This document shows positions 24,347 through 32,990 of a DNA stretch of 64,000 bases, piece after piece. Location of the stretch: the NCBI GenBank assembly GCA_040878345.1, contig JBBDML010000005.1:62001-126000 (forward strand), given 5' to 3'. Position numbers and translations under genes: made by a program. A model generated the notes under the pieces. The model did no database searches. It had not been told where the DNA came from and was given only the letters and a program-made list of their open reading frames with translations. How positions within the stretch are numbered: position 1 is the first letter of the stretch; the number at the start of each line of letters is the position of its first letter. This DNA is from ZC4RG35 sp040878345. Lineage in GTDB: Bacteria > Actinomycetota > Acidimicrobiia > Spongiisociales > ZC4RG35.

Positions 24347-25858
24347 GTGGCGCTCGAGTTGAGGGGCATCACAAAGCGATTCCCCACGGTCGTCGCCAAC
24401 GATGGCGTGAGCTTGTCCGTCGAGGCCGGGGAGATCGTTGCCCTCCTGGGGGAGAACGGTGCCGGCAAGACCACCCTGATGAACATCCTCTTTGGCCTGT
24501 ATTCACCAGACGAGGGCGAGGTGGTCGTCGACGGCAAGCCACTGGAGCTGAGCAATCCCAGCGCCTCCATTTCGGCCGGAATCGGGATGGTCCACCAGCA
24601 TTTCATGTTGGTCCCGGTGTTCACAGTCGCCGAGAACGTCATCCTCGGGATCGAGCCGCTCAGAGGTCTTGACTGGATCGACAAGAAGGGGGCTGACGAT
24701 CTGGTCCGGGAGGTCTCGGACCGCTACGGCCTGTCCGTCGATCCCGAGGCCATGGTCGAGGACTTGCCGGTTGGGGTTCAGCAGCGTGTGGAGATAGTCA
24801 AAGTGCTGGTGCGGGATGCCCGTTACATCATCTTCGACGAGCCGACCGCAGTGCTCACCCCCCAGGAAGTGGAGGAGTTCTTCGAGATCGTTCGCGGCCT
24901 CAAGGCTGACGGCAAGGGCGTGATCTTCATAAGTCACAAGTTGAGAGAGGCGCTCGAGATTGCAGACCGAATCGTTGTATTGCGCGACGGCAGGTCCGTG
25001 GGTGAGGCCGATCCGGCCACCGCCACCACCGAGCAGCTTGCGGAGATGATGGTGGGTCGTCCGGTCCTGATGACGGTCGACAAGGAGGAGTCGAGGCCAG
25101 GGGATGTCGTGTTGTCGGTCCAGCAACTCGTGGTGCTCGATGATCGTGGCCGTCGCACGGTCGAAGGCGTTTCATTTGAAGTGCGTTCAGGTGAGATCGT
25201 GGGAGTCGCCGGGATACAGGGCAACGGTCAGACCGAGCTGGTCGAGAGCATCACCGGGATGAGACGGTCACTGGCCGGCAAGGTCTTCATCGGCGGTGAG
25301 GACACAACCAGACTCGGTCCCCGCGCCATCCACCGCCTCGGTGTGGCCCATGTCCCCGAGGATCGCCTTGAAAGCGGTCTCGTTCTCGAGTTCACCGTCG
25401 CCGAGAACATCGTGCTCAACTCCTATTACGACGATCCCTACTCGAGTGGGATCCGAATGGACTGGGAAGCCGCCAATGGGGCGTCACAACGCCTCGTCGA
25501 TGAGTACGACGTGAAGACGACCCGGGTGGACGTGCCGGTCTCAACGCTGTCCGGCGGCAACCAGCAGAAGGTGATCGTTGCTCGCGAATGCGACCGCGAC
25601 GTGAAGCTGGTGGTGGCTGCCCAGCCGACCCGGGGTGTGGACGTGGGGTCGATCGAGAACATCCACGCCAGGATCGTGAGACAACGTGACGAGGGGGCGG
25701 CGGTCCTCTTCGTCTCCTCCGAGCTCGACGAGGTCATCTCCATATCCGACCGCATCCTGGTGATGTTCGGAGGCCGGATTGCAGGGGAATTCAACCCGGA
25801 GACGGCCACCAAGAACGAGATCGGCCTGGCGATGCTCGGATCTGGGGCCCCATCATGA
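24347..25858 (+). CDS. Nucleoside-type ABC transporter ATPase with two nucleotide-binding domains
   Basis: A 503-residue protein with two fused ABC domains, as in sugar (RbsA) and BMP-linked nucleoside transporters. Domain 1 has Walker A GENGAGKTTLMNILFG near 33-48, Q-loop VHQHFMLVPVFTV, a weak signature LPVGVQQRVEIVKVL, and FDEPTAVL. Domain 2 has GIQGNGQTELVES as a degenerate Walker A and the signature LSGGNQQKVIVARE, followed by AAQPTRGVDVGS. Energises uptake for the two permeases downstream. It overlaps the next gene by four bases (ATGA). Confidence 0.93.
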   Translation: MALELRGITKRFPTVVANDGVSLSVEAGEIVALLGENGAGKTTLMNILFGLYSPDEGEVVVDGKPLELSNPSASISAGIGMVHQHFMLVPVFTVAENVILGIEPLRGLDWIDKKGADDLVREVSDRYGLSVDPEAMVEDLPVGVQQRVEIVKVLVRDARYIIFDEPTAVLTPQEVEEFFEIVRGLKADGKGVIFISHKLREALEIADRIVVLRDGRSVGEADPATATTEQLAEMMVGRPVLMTVDKEESRPGDVVLSVQQLVVLDDRGRRTVEGVSFEVRSGEIVGVAGIQGNGQTELVESITGMRRSLAGKVFIGGEDTTRLGPRAIHRLGVAHVPEDRLESGLVLEFTVAENIVLNSYYDDPYSSGIRMDWEAANGASQRLVDEYDVKTTRVDVPVSTLSGGNQQKVIVARECDRDVKLVVAAQPTRGVDVGSIENIHARIVRQRDEGAAVLFVSSELDEVISISDRILVMFGGRIAGEFNPETATKNEIGLAMLGSGAPS

Positions 25859-27084
25859 CTGACAGAAGCGCCGAGCCCGGAGGCGACGAGACGTCACCGC
25901 CCTCGAACGGCGGCACTCCATCGGGGCCGGGTTGGCTGCATCGGGTGACCGGCGTGAGCGAGCGCCTGGGGCGGGCCCTCCTCGTGCCGTCATTGGCCCT
26001 GTTGCTGGCGCTGGTGGTGGGTGCGGTCATCATCATGGTGACCGACGTCGACGCCTGGCAACTGATGGGTGAAGACCCGGGAGCCGCCATAGGCGACATG
26101 TTCCGCGGTGTGTGGGTCGCATACCGGGAGCTGTTCCTCGGAGCCTTCGGCACCGTGCGGGCCGTGTCGGAGACGCTTTTCACCGCGACGCCCCTGATCC
26201 TGGCCGGTCTTGCCGTGGCCCTCGGCTTCCGCACCGGGTTGTTCAACATCGGAGCCCGGGGGCAGATGTTCATCGGCGGGCTTTTTGCGTTGTGGGTTGG
26301 GCTTCACGTCGAGCTTCCCGCCGGCCTTCACATTCCCCTGGCGTTGCTTGCGGCCGTCATCGGTGGTGGGCTCTGGGGCGGCCTGACCGGCCTGTTGAAG
26401 GCCCGGACCGGTGCTCACGAGGTGATCACCACCATCATGCTCAACTTCGTTGCCGCCTTCCTGGTCCTCTACGCCCTCAAGACCCCCCTGTTTCAACAAG
26501 GCGGCTCCAATCTGCCTTTGTCTTCGCCAATCATGGAATCGGCGCGGCTGCCACCCATCTTCGGTTCCGCGTTCCGGGTCAACATCGGGGTTTTCATCGC
26601 CCTGGGCGCGGTCTTCTTCATCTACTGGCTGTTGTACAAATCGACCATCGGCTTCGAGCTCCGCGCCGCCGGGTTCTCACCAACTGCCAGCAGCTACGCC
26701 GGCATGAACGTCGCTGTCCTCTACACCCTGGTCATGTTCATCTCGGGTGGTCTGGCCGGCCTTGCGGGGGCATCGATGACACTGGGTCTGCCGCCCTACA
26801 CGGTTACTTCGAATTTCCCGGGGACGATTGGTTTCGATGCCATCGCCCTCGCTCTCCTCGGCAGATCTCACCCCATTGGAGTGCTCTGGTCGGGCTTGCT
26901 GTTTGGGGCGCTCATCGCGGGCGGAAGGACTATGCAGGCGGCGGCAGGTGTCACCGTTGACCTGGTGATCGTGATGCAAGCGCTGATCATCATTTTCATC
27001 GCCGCCCCCGAGCTGGTACGCGCCGTCTTCCGGCTGAAGCCTACGGAGGCAGAGCCAACCCAATTGACGAAGGGGTGGGGGTGA
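25855..27084 (+). CDS. Nucleoside-type ABC transporter permease 1
   Basis: A 409-residue integral membrane protein of the BPD_transp_2 family. A hydrophilic N-terminus of about 45 residues precedes 8-10 membrane helices. The diagnostic segment LGFRTGLFNIGARGQMFIGG near residue 125 and THEV-like AHEVITTIMLNFVAAFLVLY identify the BMP/nucleoside subgroup. ATG overlaps the ATPase stop and the gene overlaps permease 2 by 10 bases. It should pair with permease 2 to form the channel. Confidence 0.93.
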   Translation: MTDRSAEPGGDETSPPSNGGTPSGPGWLHRVTGVSERLGRALLVPSLALLLALVVGAVIIMVTDVDAWQLMGEDPGAAIGDMFRGVWVAYRELFLGAFGTVRAVSETLFTATPLILAGLAVALGFRTGLFNIGARGQMFIGGLFALWVGLHVELPAGLHIPLALLAAVIGGGLWGGLTGLLKARTGAHEVITTIMLNFVAAFLVLYALKTPLFQQGGSNLPLSSPIMESARLPPIFGSAFRVNIGVFIALGAVFFIYWLLYKSTIGFELRAAGFSPTASSYAGMNVAVLYTLVMFISGGLAGLAGASMTLGLPPYTVTSNFPGTIGFDAIALALLGRSHPIGVLWSGLLFGALIAGGRTMQAAAGVTVDLVIVMQALIIIFIAAPELVRAVFRLKPTEAEPTQLTKGWG

Positions 27085-28361
27085 TAACCGCCACCGCCGA
27101 AGAGGAGCGAGTCGAGGTCCGGAATCGCTCGACGCCCGAGGAGCGCCGCTCCTCGATGGTCGGCGGGGTGCTGGTCGCACTTGGAGTCTTCGTGTTCATC
27201 GCATTCGGCTTGGGCGTCGAAGCCGGCCTCGACGCGACATTCAACTTGTCGCTGCAGACCGACCGCTTCCAGGGTCTGGCCTGGGTGGTCGATGCCCGCA
27301 CTCTCTCCATGACACTGGGAGTCATGATCGTCGCGCTCGGCGTTTGGCGTCTGACCCAGAGGGCCCTGGATTGGACCAACATTGCCTTGGCCATCGGCTT
27401 CCTCTTCTTCTCCTTGGCCTTCCTGACCTGGGCTGCAGCTGGGAGCCAATTCAGCATGGTCGGAATGCTCCGCTCGACGGTGATCCTGTCAGTCGTGGTG
27501 GTCTTCGGTGCGCTCACCGGTCTCATGTGTGAGAGGGTCGGGATCATCAACATCGGGATCGAGGGCCAACTGCTCGCCTCTGCATTCGCTGGAGTCGTGC
27601 TCAGCAGCGCATTCGGGACAGCCGCCGGGATCGTGGGCGCCTTGGTCACCGGCGCGCTACTCGGTTGGTTGCTGGCGTGGTTGACCATCAGGTTCCACGT
27701 CGATCAGATCATTGCCGGCGTAGTGATCAACTTCCTTGCGCTCGGCCTGACCTCGCTGATGTCGGCACGCATCCTCTCCGTGGTCCAGACCCTCAACGCC
27801 CCGGAGCGGATCCCGTCGTGGCGCATCCCATTGCTCGCCGACATCCCCGTGGTCGGTCCCACACTCTTCGACCACACCTACTTCGTGTACGGGATGTTCA
27901 TCCTCGTGATGGCCATCCACCTGGGTCTTTTCTACACACGTTGGGGCCTTCGCTCGCGGTCGGTCGGTGAACACCCCAGGGCCGCAGACACCGCCGGCAT
28001 CAATGTCTATTTTGTGCGGTACCGGAACGTCATCCTGGGCGGCATGATCGCCGGATTCGGAGGAGCCTTCCTCGGTCTCTCCCAGGTGGCGCGTTTCGAG
28101 GAGGACATGACCGGTGGCGTCGGCTTCATCGGGCTCGCCGCCATGATCTTCGGTCGATGGATGCCAGTTGGGGTACTCGGCGCCGGCCTGGTATTTGGTT
28201 TCGCCAGAGCCGTTCAACAGAAGGCGGCGATACTCAACATCGGCCTGCCCTCCGAGTTTCTCCTGATGCTGCCGTACGTGGTCACGATCATTGTTGTCGC
28301 CGGCGTCGTCGGGAGGTCCAGACCCCCGGCGGCGGACGGTCAGCCATACATCAAACAGTAG
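27075..28361 (+). CDS. Nucleoside-type ABC transporter permease 2
   Basis: A 428-residue BPD_transp_2 membrane protein. An N-terminal extension with three extra hydrophobic helices (about 30-140) precedes the core, which has ALTGLMCERVGIINIGIEGQLLASAFAG, FHVDQIIAGVVINFLALGLTSLM, and LRSRSVGEHPRAADTAGINVYFVRYRNVILGGMIAGFGGAFLGL. Start may be GTG 27075 or GTG 27081. It is the last gene of the operon and converges on the zinc-ribbon gene. Confidence 0.91.
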   Translation: MGVITATAEEERVEVRNRSTPEERRSSMVGGVLVALGVFVFIAFGLGVEAGLDATFNLSLQTDRFQGLAWVVDARTLSMTLGVMIVALGVWRLTQRALDWTNIALAIGFLFFSLAFLTWAAAGSQFSMVGMLRSTVILSVVVVFGALTGLMCERVGIINIGIEGQLLASAFAGVVLSSAFGTAAGIVGALVTGALLGWLLAWLTIRFHVDQIIAGVVINFLALGLTSLMSARILSVVQTLNAPERIPSWRIPLLADIPVVGPTLFDHTYFVYGMFILVMAIHLGLFYTRWGLRSRSVGEHPRAADTAGINVYFVRYRNVILGGMIAGFGGAFLGLSQVARFEEDMTGGVGFIGLAAMIFGRWMPVGVLGAGLVFGFARAVQQKAAILNIGLPSEFLLMLPYVVTIIVVAGVVGRSRPPAADGQPYIKQ

Positions 28362-28386
28362 GCGGCAAGCTCAGCCGCCACCCCGG

Positions 28387-29382
28387 TCAGCCGCTGCTGG
28401 CGACGGCGGGCCGGCCCCAGACAGAGATCTCGTCGATGGCGATCTCCGAGAAGAAGTTCCCGTCGACCACCTGAGCACGATGGGTGCTGCTCACCGTGAT
28501 CTCGATCCATGTGGCATTCAGGGCGGCGTAGTCGATGATCTGGAGCCCCGGGGTGTCGTCGAGCTCGGTGACCCACTCCGCAACCTGGTTGTCGCTGTTG
28601 AGGAGCAGCCCGCGCGCCCTGTGGTTCTGCCTGAACCTGGTCTCGTTGCCGATGTTTATCCACTCGATCCGGCTCACCGTCATCGGCTCCCGGAAGTAGA
28701 GCTTGATCGTAAGGGTCTCCTCGGCGGCCTCGAGCTCCTCCCAATCGGTCTGGAACTCGCTCCCCTCGCCGGCGATCAGGTTGGCGCAGGTCAAAGAACC
28801 AATGCCCTGGGGCTCCCCTGAGGAAGAGAGGCAGTCGACCCGTATCACCTCGATGACGTTGTTCTCGGTCTGGACCGCCGATGTGGAGGTTGAGGTGGCG
28901 AGTGTGGTCGACGAGGCGGTCTCCTCCCCTCCGAACACATTGAAGATGAGAGCCACCAGGATCACGACCAACAGCAGCCCGCTGATGGCAAGGGCCGCCC
29001 TGACTCCTGCCGTCGCTTGAACCGCCGGTCGGGGGGCTGTGGGCAGGGGCCCTTGGCGGAGCCTGGCGCCGCACTGTTGGCAGTGGAGGTTGGTTCCAGG
29101 GTTGGTCGAGCCGCAGGAAGGGCACTCGATGGTGTCAGCGTTGGTGACCCTGGTGGTCGGGATGGGACCTGGGGCCGGCCTGGTCTCGACCGGGGGCTTG
29201 TCGAGCGAGAACTCCTCATAGCTGCCGTCCGAGGACACGCTGATCACATTGGTTCCGTGCCGTCGTTCCGGCCCGTGAGAACGCGCCGGGGCCATCGGGT
29301 CCATGAAGGTCCCGCATCGCGGGCAGAATTGCTCGTCAGCCGCGACGGTCGCGCCGCACTGCTCACATGTCCTGGAGACCAC
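28387..29382 (-). CDS. Double zinc-ribbon, single-span membrane protein with C-terminal discoidin-like domain
   Basis: A 331-residue protein. A zinc ribbon CEQCGATVAADEQFCPRCG lies at residues 6-24 and a second, CPSCGSTNPGTNLHCQQCG, near 87-105. One membrane span (AALAISGLLLVVILVALIFNVFG) lies near 128-150. A Ser/Thr linker is followed by an extracytoplasmic beta-rich domain with FREPMTVSRIEWINIG and ISEIAIDEISVWG-like strands, similar to the discoidin or NADase-type glycan-binding fold. The cytoplasmic ribbons and the outer binding module suggest a sensor or scaffold; this is inference. GTG 29382 has AAGGAGG upstream. Confidence 0.78.
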   Translation of the reverse strand: MVSRTCEQCGATVAADEQFCPRCGTFMDPMAPARSHGPERRHGTNVISVSSDGSYEEFSLDKPPVETRPAPGPIPTTRVTNADTIECPSCGSTNPGTNLHCQQCGARLRQGPLPTAPRPAVQATAGVRAALAISGLLLVVILVALIFNVFGGEETASSTTLATSTSTSAVQTENNVIEVIRVDCLSSSGEPQGIGSLTCANLIAGEGSEFQTDWEELEAAEETLTIKLYFREPMTVSRIEWINIGNETRFRQNHRARGLLLNSDNQVAEWVTELDDTPGLQIIDYAALNATWIEITVSSTHRAQVVDGNFFSEIAIDEISVWGRPAVASSG

Positions 29383-29413
29383 AACCCTCCTTCGGGGTTA
29401 TTGTGCCACGGGT

Positions 29414-29536
29414 CATGCCGGTGATGGCCATTCGCACCTACGAGCCTTGGACTGTCACCTCGGCTCTTGGCGTCATCGTCCTGCTTGGTCTGGTGGCGAC
29501 GGTCTTGATTCTCGCATCGCGTCGAGGCAATCGTTA
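29414..29536 (+). CDS. 40-residue single-span membrane peptide before radA
   Basis: ATG 29414 opens a 40-codon frame ending in TAA at 29534-29536, seven bases before radA. The product has a short polar start (MPVMAIRTYEPWTVTSALG), one hydrophobic helix of about 20 residues (VIVLLGLVATVLILAS) and a basic tail RRGNR, a textbook positive-inside small membrane protein. No clear ribosome-binding site is seen. It could be a real small protein or a chance frame in a GC-rich gap. Confidence 0.4.
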
Positions 29537-29543
29537 ACCGCGC

Positions 29544-30842
29544 ATGACGTCTTCTGTCGCCTTCAAATGCGACTCTTGTGGTTACAAGTCGGTCAAGTGG
29601 ATGGGGTTCTGCCCGCAATGCGGCTCCTCCGACCCCCTCACGGAGACCGCTCCCCGGACGGTGCGTGCCAACCCGGCCCGGGCGGTGAGTCTCGCCTCGG
29701 CTCGGTCCTCGGCCCCGGATCGCATCCCCACGGGATGGGCCGAGGTTGACCGGGTCCTGGGGGGTGGCCTGGTCCGTGGATCGGCAGTGCTCCTCGGCGG
29801 GGAGCCCGGAGTCGGCAAATCGACCCTGCTTCTCCAGCTCGCCGGTGGCCTGGCCGCCCAAGGCCTTGGGGTCCTCATCGCCAGTGCCGAGGAGTCTGTG
29901 GACCAGGTGGCGATGCGGGCCGAGCGGCTCGGAGTCGTCGAGACCGGGGTCGACCTCGTGGCCGACGATGACGTCGACGCCATCGTCGCCCTGGCCGAGG
30001 TCACCAGGCCGTCTCTGCTCGTGGTCGACTCGATCCAAGCGGTGGGAGTCCCCGAGATCGTGTCGGCCCCCGGTGGGGTGTCACAGGTCAGGGAGAGCGC
30101 AGCGCGGTTGATCAGACTGGCCAAGACCACCGGCGTGGGTCTGGTCCTGGTGGGTCACGTCACCAAGGAGGGCGATTTGGCGGGGCCAAAGATCCTCGAG
30201 CACATGGTCGATGTCGTGCTCTATCTGGAGGGTGACCCGGACCGCGGGTTTCGTGTCCTGCGCAGCAACAAGAACCGGTTCGGGGCGACCCACGTATCCG
30301 GGATGTTCGACATGGGGGCCGAAGGATTGACTGAGGTGGACGACCCGTCGAAGGTCTTCCTCCAGGGCTGGGAGTCCGAGGTACCGGGAACCGTGGTCTA
30401 TCCGGCCGTTGAGGGCCGACGCTCGGTTCTGGTGGAGATCCAGGCACTGGTCGCCCCGACCAACCAGGTCCAGCCGAGACGCTCGATCCGAGGGCTCGAC
30501 CCGGGGAGGGTCAACCAGACATTGGCCGTCCTCTCGCGACACGGCGGCCTTCATCTCCAGGACAAGGAGGTGTACGTGAACGTGGTCGGTGGGTGGCGGC
30601 TCGAGGAGCCCGGTTGTGATCTCGCCGTGGCGCTCGCGGTTGCCTCCTCGGACGCCAATCTGTCATTGGGGCGGCTCGCCGCCTGGGGAGAGATCGGGCT
30701 GGCCGGTGAGGTGCGGTCGATACCGATGGAGGCCCGTCGGATCGAGGAGCTGGACCGAATGGGTTTGGCCCGCAGGATCGCTCCCGGGGGTGGCGAACCG
30801 ATTCGTCTCGCCGACGCGCTGGCCCGCGTCGGGCTGGGGTGA
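29544..30842 (+). CDS. radA: DNA repair protein RadA
   Basis: RecA-like branch-migration helicase acting in recombination. The 432-residue protein has the four-cysteine zinc finger CDSCGYKSVKWMGFCPQCG (residues 9-27), Walker A GGEPGVGKSTLLLQ near 91-104, the RadA-specific KNRFG motif (SNKNRFGATHVSGMF) near 237, and a C-terminal Lon-like domain (VNVVGGWRLEEPGCDLAVALAVASS). Length and order are normal. It is followed directly by disA, the common actinobacterial pairing. Confidence 0.96.
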   Translation: MTSSVAFKCDSCGYKSVKWMGFCPQCGSSDPLTETAPRTVRANPARAVSLASARSSAPDRIPTGWAEVDRVLGGGLVRGSAVLLGGEPGVGKSTLLLQLAGGLAAQGLGVLIASAEESVDQVAMRAERLGVVETGVDLVADDDVDAIVALAEVTRPSLLVVDSIQAVGVPEIVSAPGGVSQVRESAARLIRLAKTTGVGLVLVGHVTKEGDLAGPKILEHMVDVVLYLEGDPDRGFRVLRSNKNRFGATHVSGMFDMGAEGLTEVDDPSKVFLQGWESEVPGTVVYPAVEGRRSVLVEIQALVAPTNQVQPRRSIRGLDPGRVNQTLAVLSRHGGLHLQDKEVYVNVVGGWRLEEPGCDLAVALAVASSDANLSLGRLAAWGEIGLAGEVRSIPMEARRIEELDRMGLARRIAPGGGEPIRLADALARVGLG

Positions 30843-30861
30843 GCCGGATCTGACCCCGTGA

Positions 30862-30867
30862 TAGCCT
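30862..30867 (+). promoter_or_regulatory. -10 hexamer deciding the disA start
   Basis: TAGCCT ends 8 bases before GTG 30876, favouring that start over the in-frame GTG at 30858, which lies upstream of the hexamer. Confidence 0.4.
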
Positions 30868-30875
30868 GCCCCCAA

Positions 30876-31937
30876 GTGGGTGGCCCATCGATCAACGAGA
30901 CACTCGAGCGCCTGGCTCCCGGGACTGCGATGCGCCGCGCCCTCGATCGGATCATCCAACAGAGCCGGGGTGGCCTGCTGGTCCTGGGGAGCAGTGCCAA
31001 GGTCACCGCCGCCAGCTCTGGGGGGTTCAGGCTCGGTGGAGCCACCTTCACCCCGGCACGCCTCGCCGAGCTGTCGAAGATGGACGGCGGGATCGTCCTC
31101 GACGACACCTGGGGGACAATCCTCGAGGCCAACGTCCACTTCATACCTGACGGGTCTCTCCCCACCGATGAGACCGGGGCCCGCCATCGCACCGCAGAGA
31201 GGCTGGCCGCCGAGACCGGGAAGCCGGTGGTGGCGGTCTCGGAAGGCCGCCGGGTGGCCACCCTGTTCTACGAGGGCCAGAAGGTCGAGCTCGCTCAGCC
31301 TGCCGAGGTTGCCGCCCATGTCAATCAGGACCTGCAGAGCCTGGACCGTCTCAGGGGCCGCCTCGACGACGCCGAGAATCGTCTGACCCGCCTCGAGGTG
31401 ACCGGTTTGACCACCTACCGCTCGGCGGTCACCGTCATCCAACGTGCCGAGCTGGTGGAGCGCCTGGGGCGCATGGTCTCGGCGAGGGCTGTGACCCTGG
31501 GTGACGAGGGCCGGATCGTCGTGGTTCAGCTCAACGACCTGTTGCTCGGTGTCGACCACACCATCCGACTCGTCCTGCTCGACTATCTGCGCCCGATCCG
31601 ATCGGGATCGGCGGACCGGGCGCTCGAGATCCTCGATGGCTTGTCCGGTTCCGATCTCGAGGACCCGTCACGGGTGGGGAAGGAGCTGGGTTTCCCCGAT
31701 CTCGACGATCCGGCCGAGCCTCGTGGCCACAGGGTCCTGTCCCAGGTGGGGAGGCTCCCCGACTCGGTCCGGGACGAGATCATTCGGCAGTTCGGCTCGG
31801 TGTCCAAGCTCCTCAAGGCCGATGAGGACCAGTTGGTGAGCGTCGAGGGGGTCGGAGAGACCAGGGCCCGCCAGCTCCTCGCCTTCTTCCAGCGCCTCCA
31901 GGCATCCGCGCAGGAGTGGGAGACGGTCCTGGATTGA
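30876..31937 (+). CDS. disA: DisA diadenylate cyclase (DNA-integrity scanning)
   Basis: Makes cyclic di-AMP and scans DNA for branched structures. The 353-residue protein (GTG 30876) has the DAC domain with MDGGIVLDDTWG, NVHFIPDGSLPTDETGARHRTAERLA (the RHR motif) and TGKPVVAVSE. A helical linker follows, then C-terminal helix-hairpin-helix repeats (FGSVSKLLKADEDQLVSVEGVGETRARQLL). The normally invariant DGA motif reads DGG here. The radA-disA-carD order is conserved. GTG 30858 would add six residues. Confidence 0.94.
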   Translation: MGGPSINETLERLAPGTAMRRALDRIIQQSRGGLLVLGSSAKVTAASSGGFRLGGATFTPARLAELSKMDGGIVLDDTWGTILEANVHFIPDGSLPTDETGARHRTAERLAAETGKPVVAVSEGRRVATLFYEGQKVELAQPAEVAAHVNQDLQSLDRLRGRLDDAENRLTRLEVTGLTTYRSAVTVIQRAELVERLGRMVSARAVTLGDEGRIVVVQLNDLLLGVDHTIRLVLLDYLRPIRSGSADRALEILDGLSGSDLEDPSRVGKELGFPDLDDPAEPRGHRVLSQVGRLPDSVRDEIIRQFGSVSKLLKADEDQLVSVEGVGETRARQLLAFFQRLQASAQEWETVLD

Positions 31938-31950
31938 ACCGGCCCGCCGG

Positions 31951-31956
31951 TACACT
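31951..31956 (+). promoter_or_regulatory. -10 hexamer before carD
   Basis: TACACT lies 12 bases before the carD ATG, giving a near-leaderless transcript that would also cover ispF, cysS and rlmB. Confidence 0.4.
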
Positions 31957-31968
31957 CCGCTCCCGCAC

Positions 31969-32478
31969 ATGGCCCAGACCTCGAAGTATGCCGTTGGTGA
32001 CAAGGTCGTCCATCCCCAGCACGGCGCAGCCACCATCCAGAAGAAGGTCAAGCAGGAGTTTGACGGCAAGAAGATGGACTACTTCATCCTCGACATCGCC
32101 ACCGAGCAGCTCACCGTGATGGTCCCTGTCGACCGGGTTGAGGACCTGATCCGCCCCGTCATCTCCAAGGCCAGGTCGCGGGAGGTGCTCAAGTCGTTGA
32201 AGGGGGAGCCGGAGGAGGCCGGGGCCAACTGGAGCCGCTGGTACAAGGTGCTAAACGAGAAGATGACCTCGGGAGACATCTTCCAGGTGGCCGAGGTGGT
32301 CCGCGACCTGTCCTTCGCCCAACAGACCAAGGGGATCAGCCCGGCCCTGAAGAGGATGCTCTCCAAGGCCCGGCTCACGCTGAGCTCGGAGCTGGCCTTC
32401 AGCCTCGAGGTCGACGAGGAGGAGGCCATCCGCAAGCTAGATCGCGCCCTCCCCAGAGTCGATCTCATCGAGGAATGA
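31969..32478 (+). CDS. carD: CarD-family RNA polymerase-binding regulator
   Basis: Binds the RNA polymerase beta subunit and stabilises open promoter complexes, notably for rRNA. The 169-residue protein has the N-terminal Tudor-like RNAP-interaction domain (YAVGDKVVHPQHGAATIQKKV, then FILDIATEQLTVMVPVDR) and a C-terminal helical DNA-binding domain with the conserved tryptophans in NWSRWYKVLNEKM and KGISPALKRMLSKARLTLSSELAFSL. Full length. It overlaps ispF by four bases (ATGA). Confidence 0.95.
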   Translation: MAQTSKYAVGDKVVHPQHGAATIQKKVKQEFDGKKMDYFILDIATEQLTVMVPVDRVEDLIRPVISKARSREVLKSLKGEPEEAGANWSRWYKVLNEKMTSGDIFQVAEVVRDLSFAQQTKGISPALKRMLSKARLTLSSELAFSLEVDEEEAIRKLDRALPRVDLIEE

Positions 32479-32990
32479 ACCTTCACGCCTCCGCCGGGCG
32501 TTCGAGGACCGGGTGGGCGCTCGATGCCCACCGTCTCGGCGGCGTGCCACCCCTACTGCTCGGAGGCGTCGTGGTGTCGCACCATCAGGGGGTCTTGGCC
32601 ACCTCGGACGGCGATGTCCTGGCCCATGCGGTGACGGACGCCATCCTTGGCGCGTGTGTGTTGGGCGACATGGGTGAGTGGTTTCCCTCCGATGACCCGG
32701 CCTACTCCGGGGCCGACTCCATGGCACTCCTCCGCAGGGCAGTCGCCGCCGGCCGGGATGCCGGTTGGGTCTGTTCCCACGTCGATGCCACGGTGATCGT
32801 CGAGGAGGTCCGGGTCGCGCCTCATCGCTCCGGGATCAGGGCGGGCATCGCCGACGCCCTCGGTCTGCCTGTCGAGCAGGTCTCGGTCAAGGCCACCACC
32901 ACCGACGGGCTGGGTTTGATCGGTGAGGGAGGAGCGATAGCCGTGGTGGCCGTCGTCACCGTGGACCAGGTCCCCGGTATGGCTCGATGA
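32475..32990 (+). CDS. ispF: 2-C-methyl-D-erythritol 2,4-cyclodiphosphate synthase
   Basis: Non-mevalonate isoprenoid enzyme. The 171-residue protein carries the metal ligands in ALDAHRLGG (DxH) and the signature TSDGDVLAHAVTDAILGACVLGDMGEWFPSDDPAYSGADSMALL, then VKATTTDGLGLIGEGGAIAVVAVV. The usual GHSDGDV reads ATSDGDV. In many actinobacteria ispD lies between carD and ispF, sometimes fused to it; here carD and ispF overlap directly and ispD must be elsewhere. It overlaps cysS by four bases. Confidence 0.93.
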   Translation: MNLHASAGRSRTGWALDAHRLGGVPPLLLGGVVVSHHQGVLATSDGDVLAHAVTDAILGACVLGDMGEWFPSDDPAYSGADSMALLRRAVAAGRDAGWVCSHVDATVIVEEVRVAPHRSGIRAGIADALGLPVEQVSVKATTTDGLGLIGEGGAIAVVAVVTVDQVPGMAR

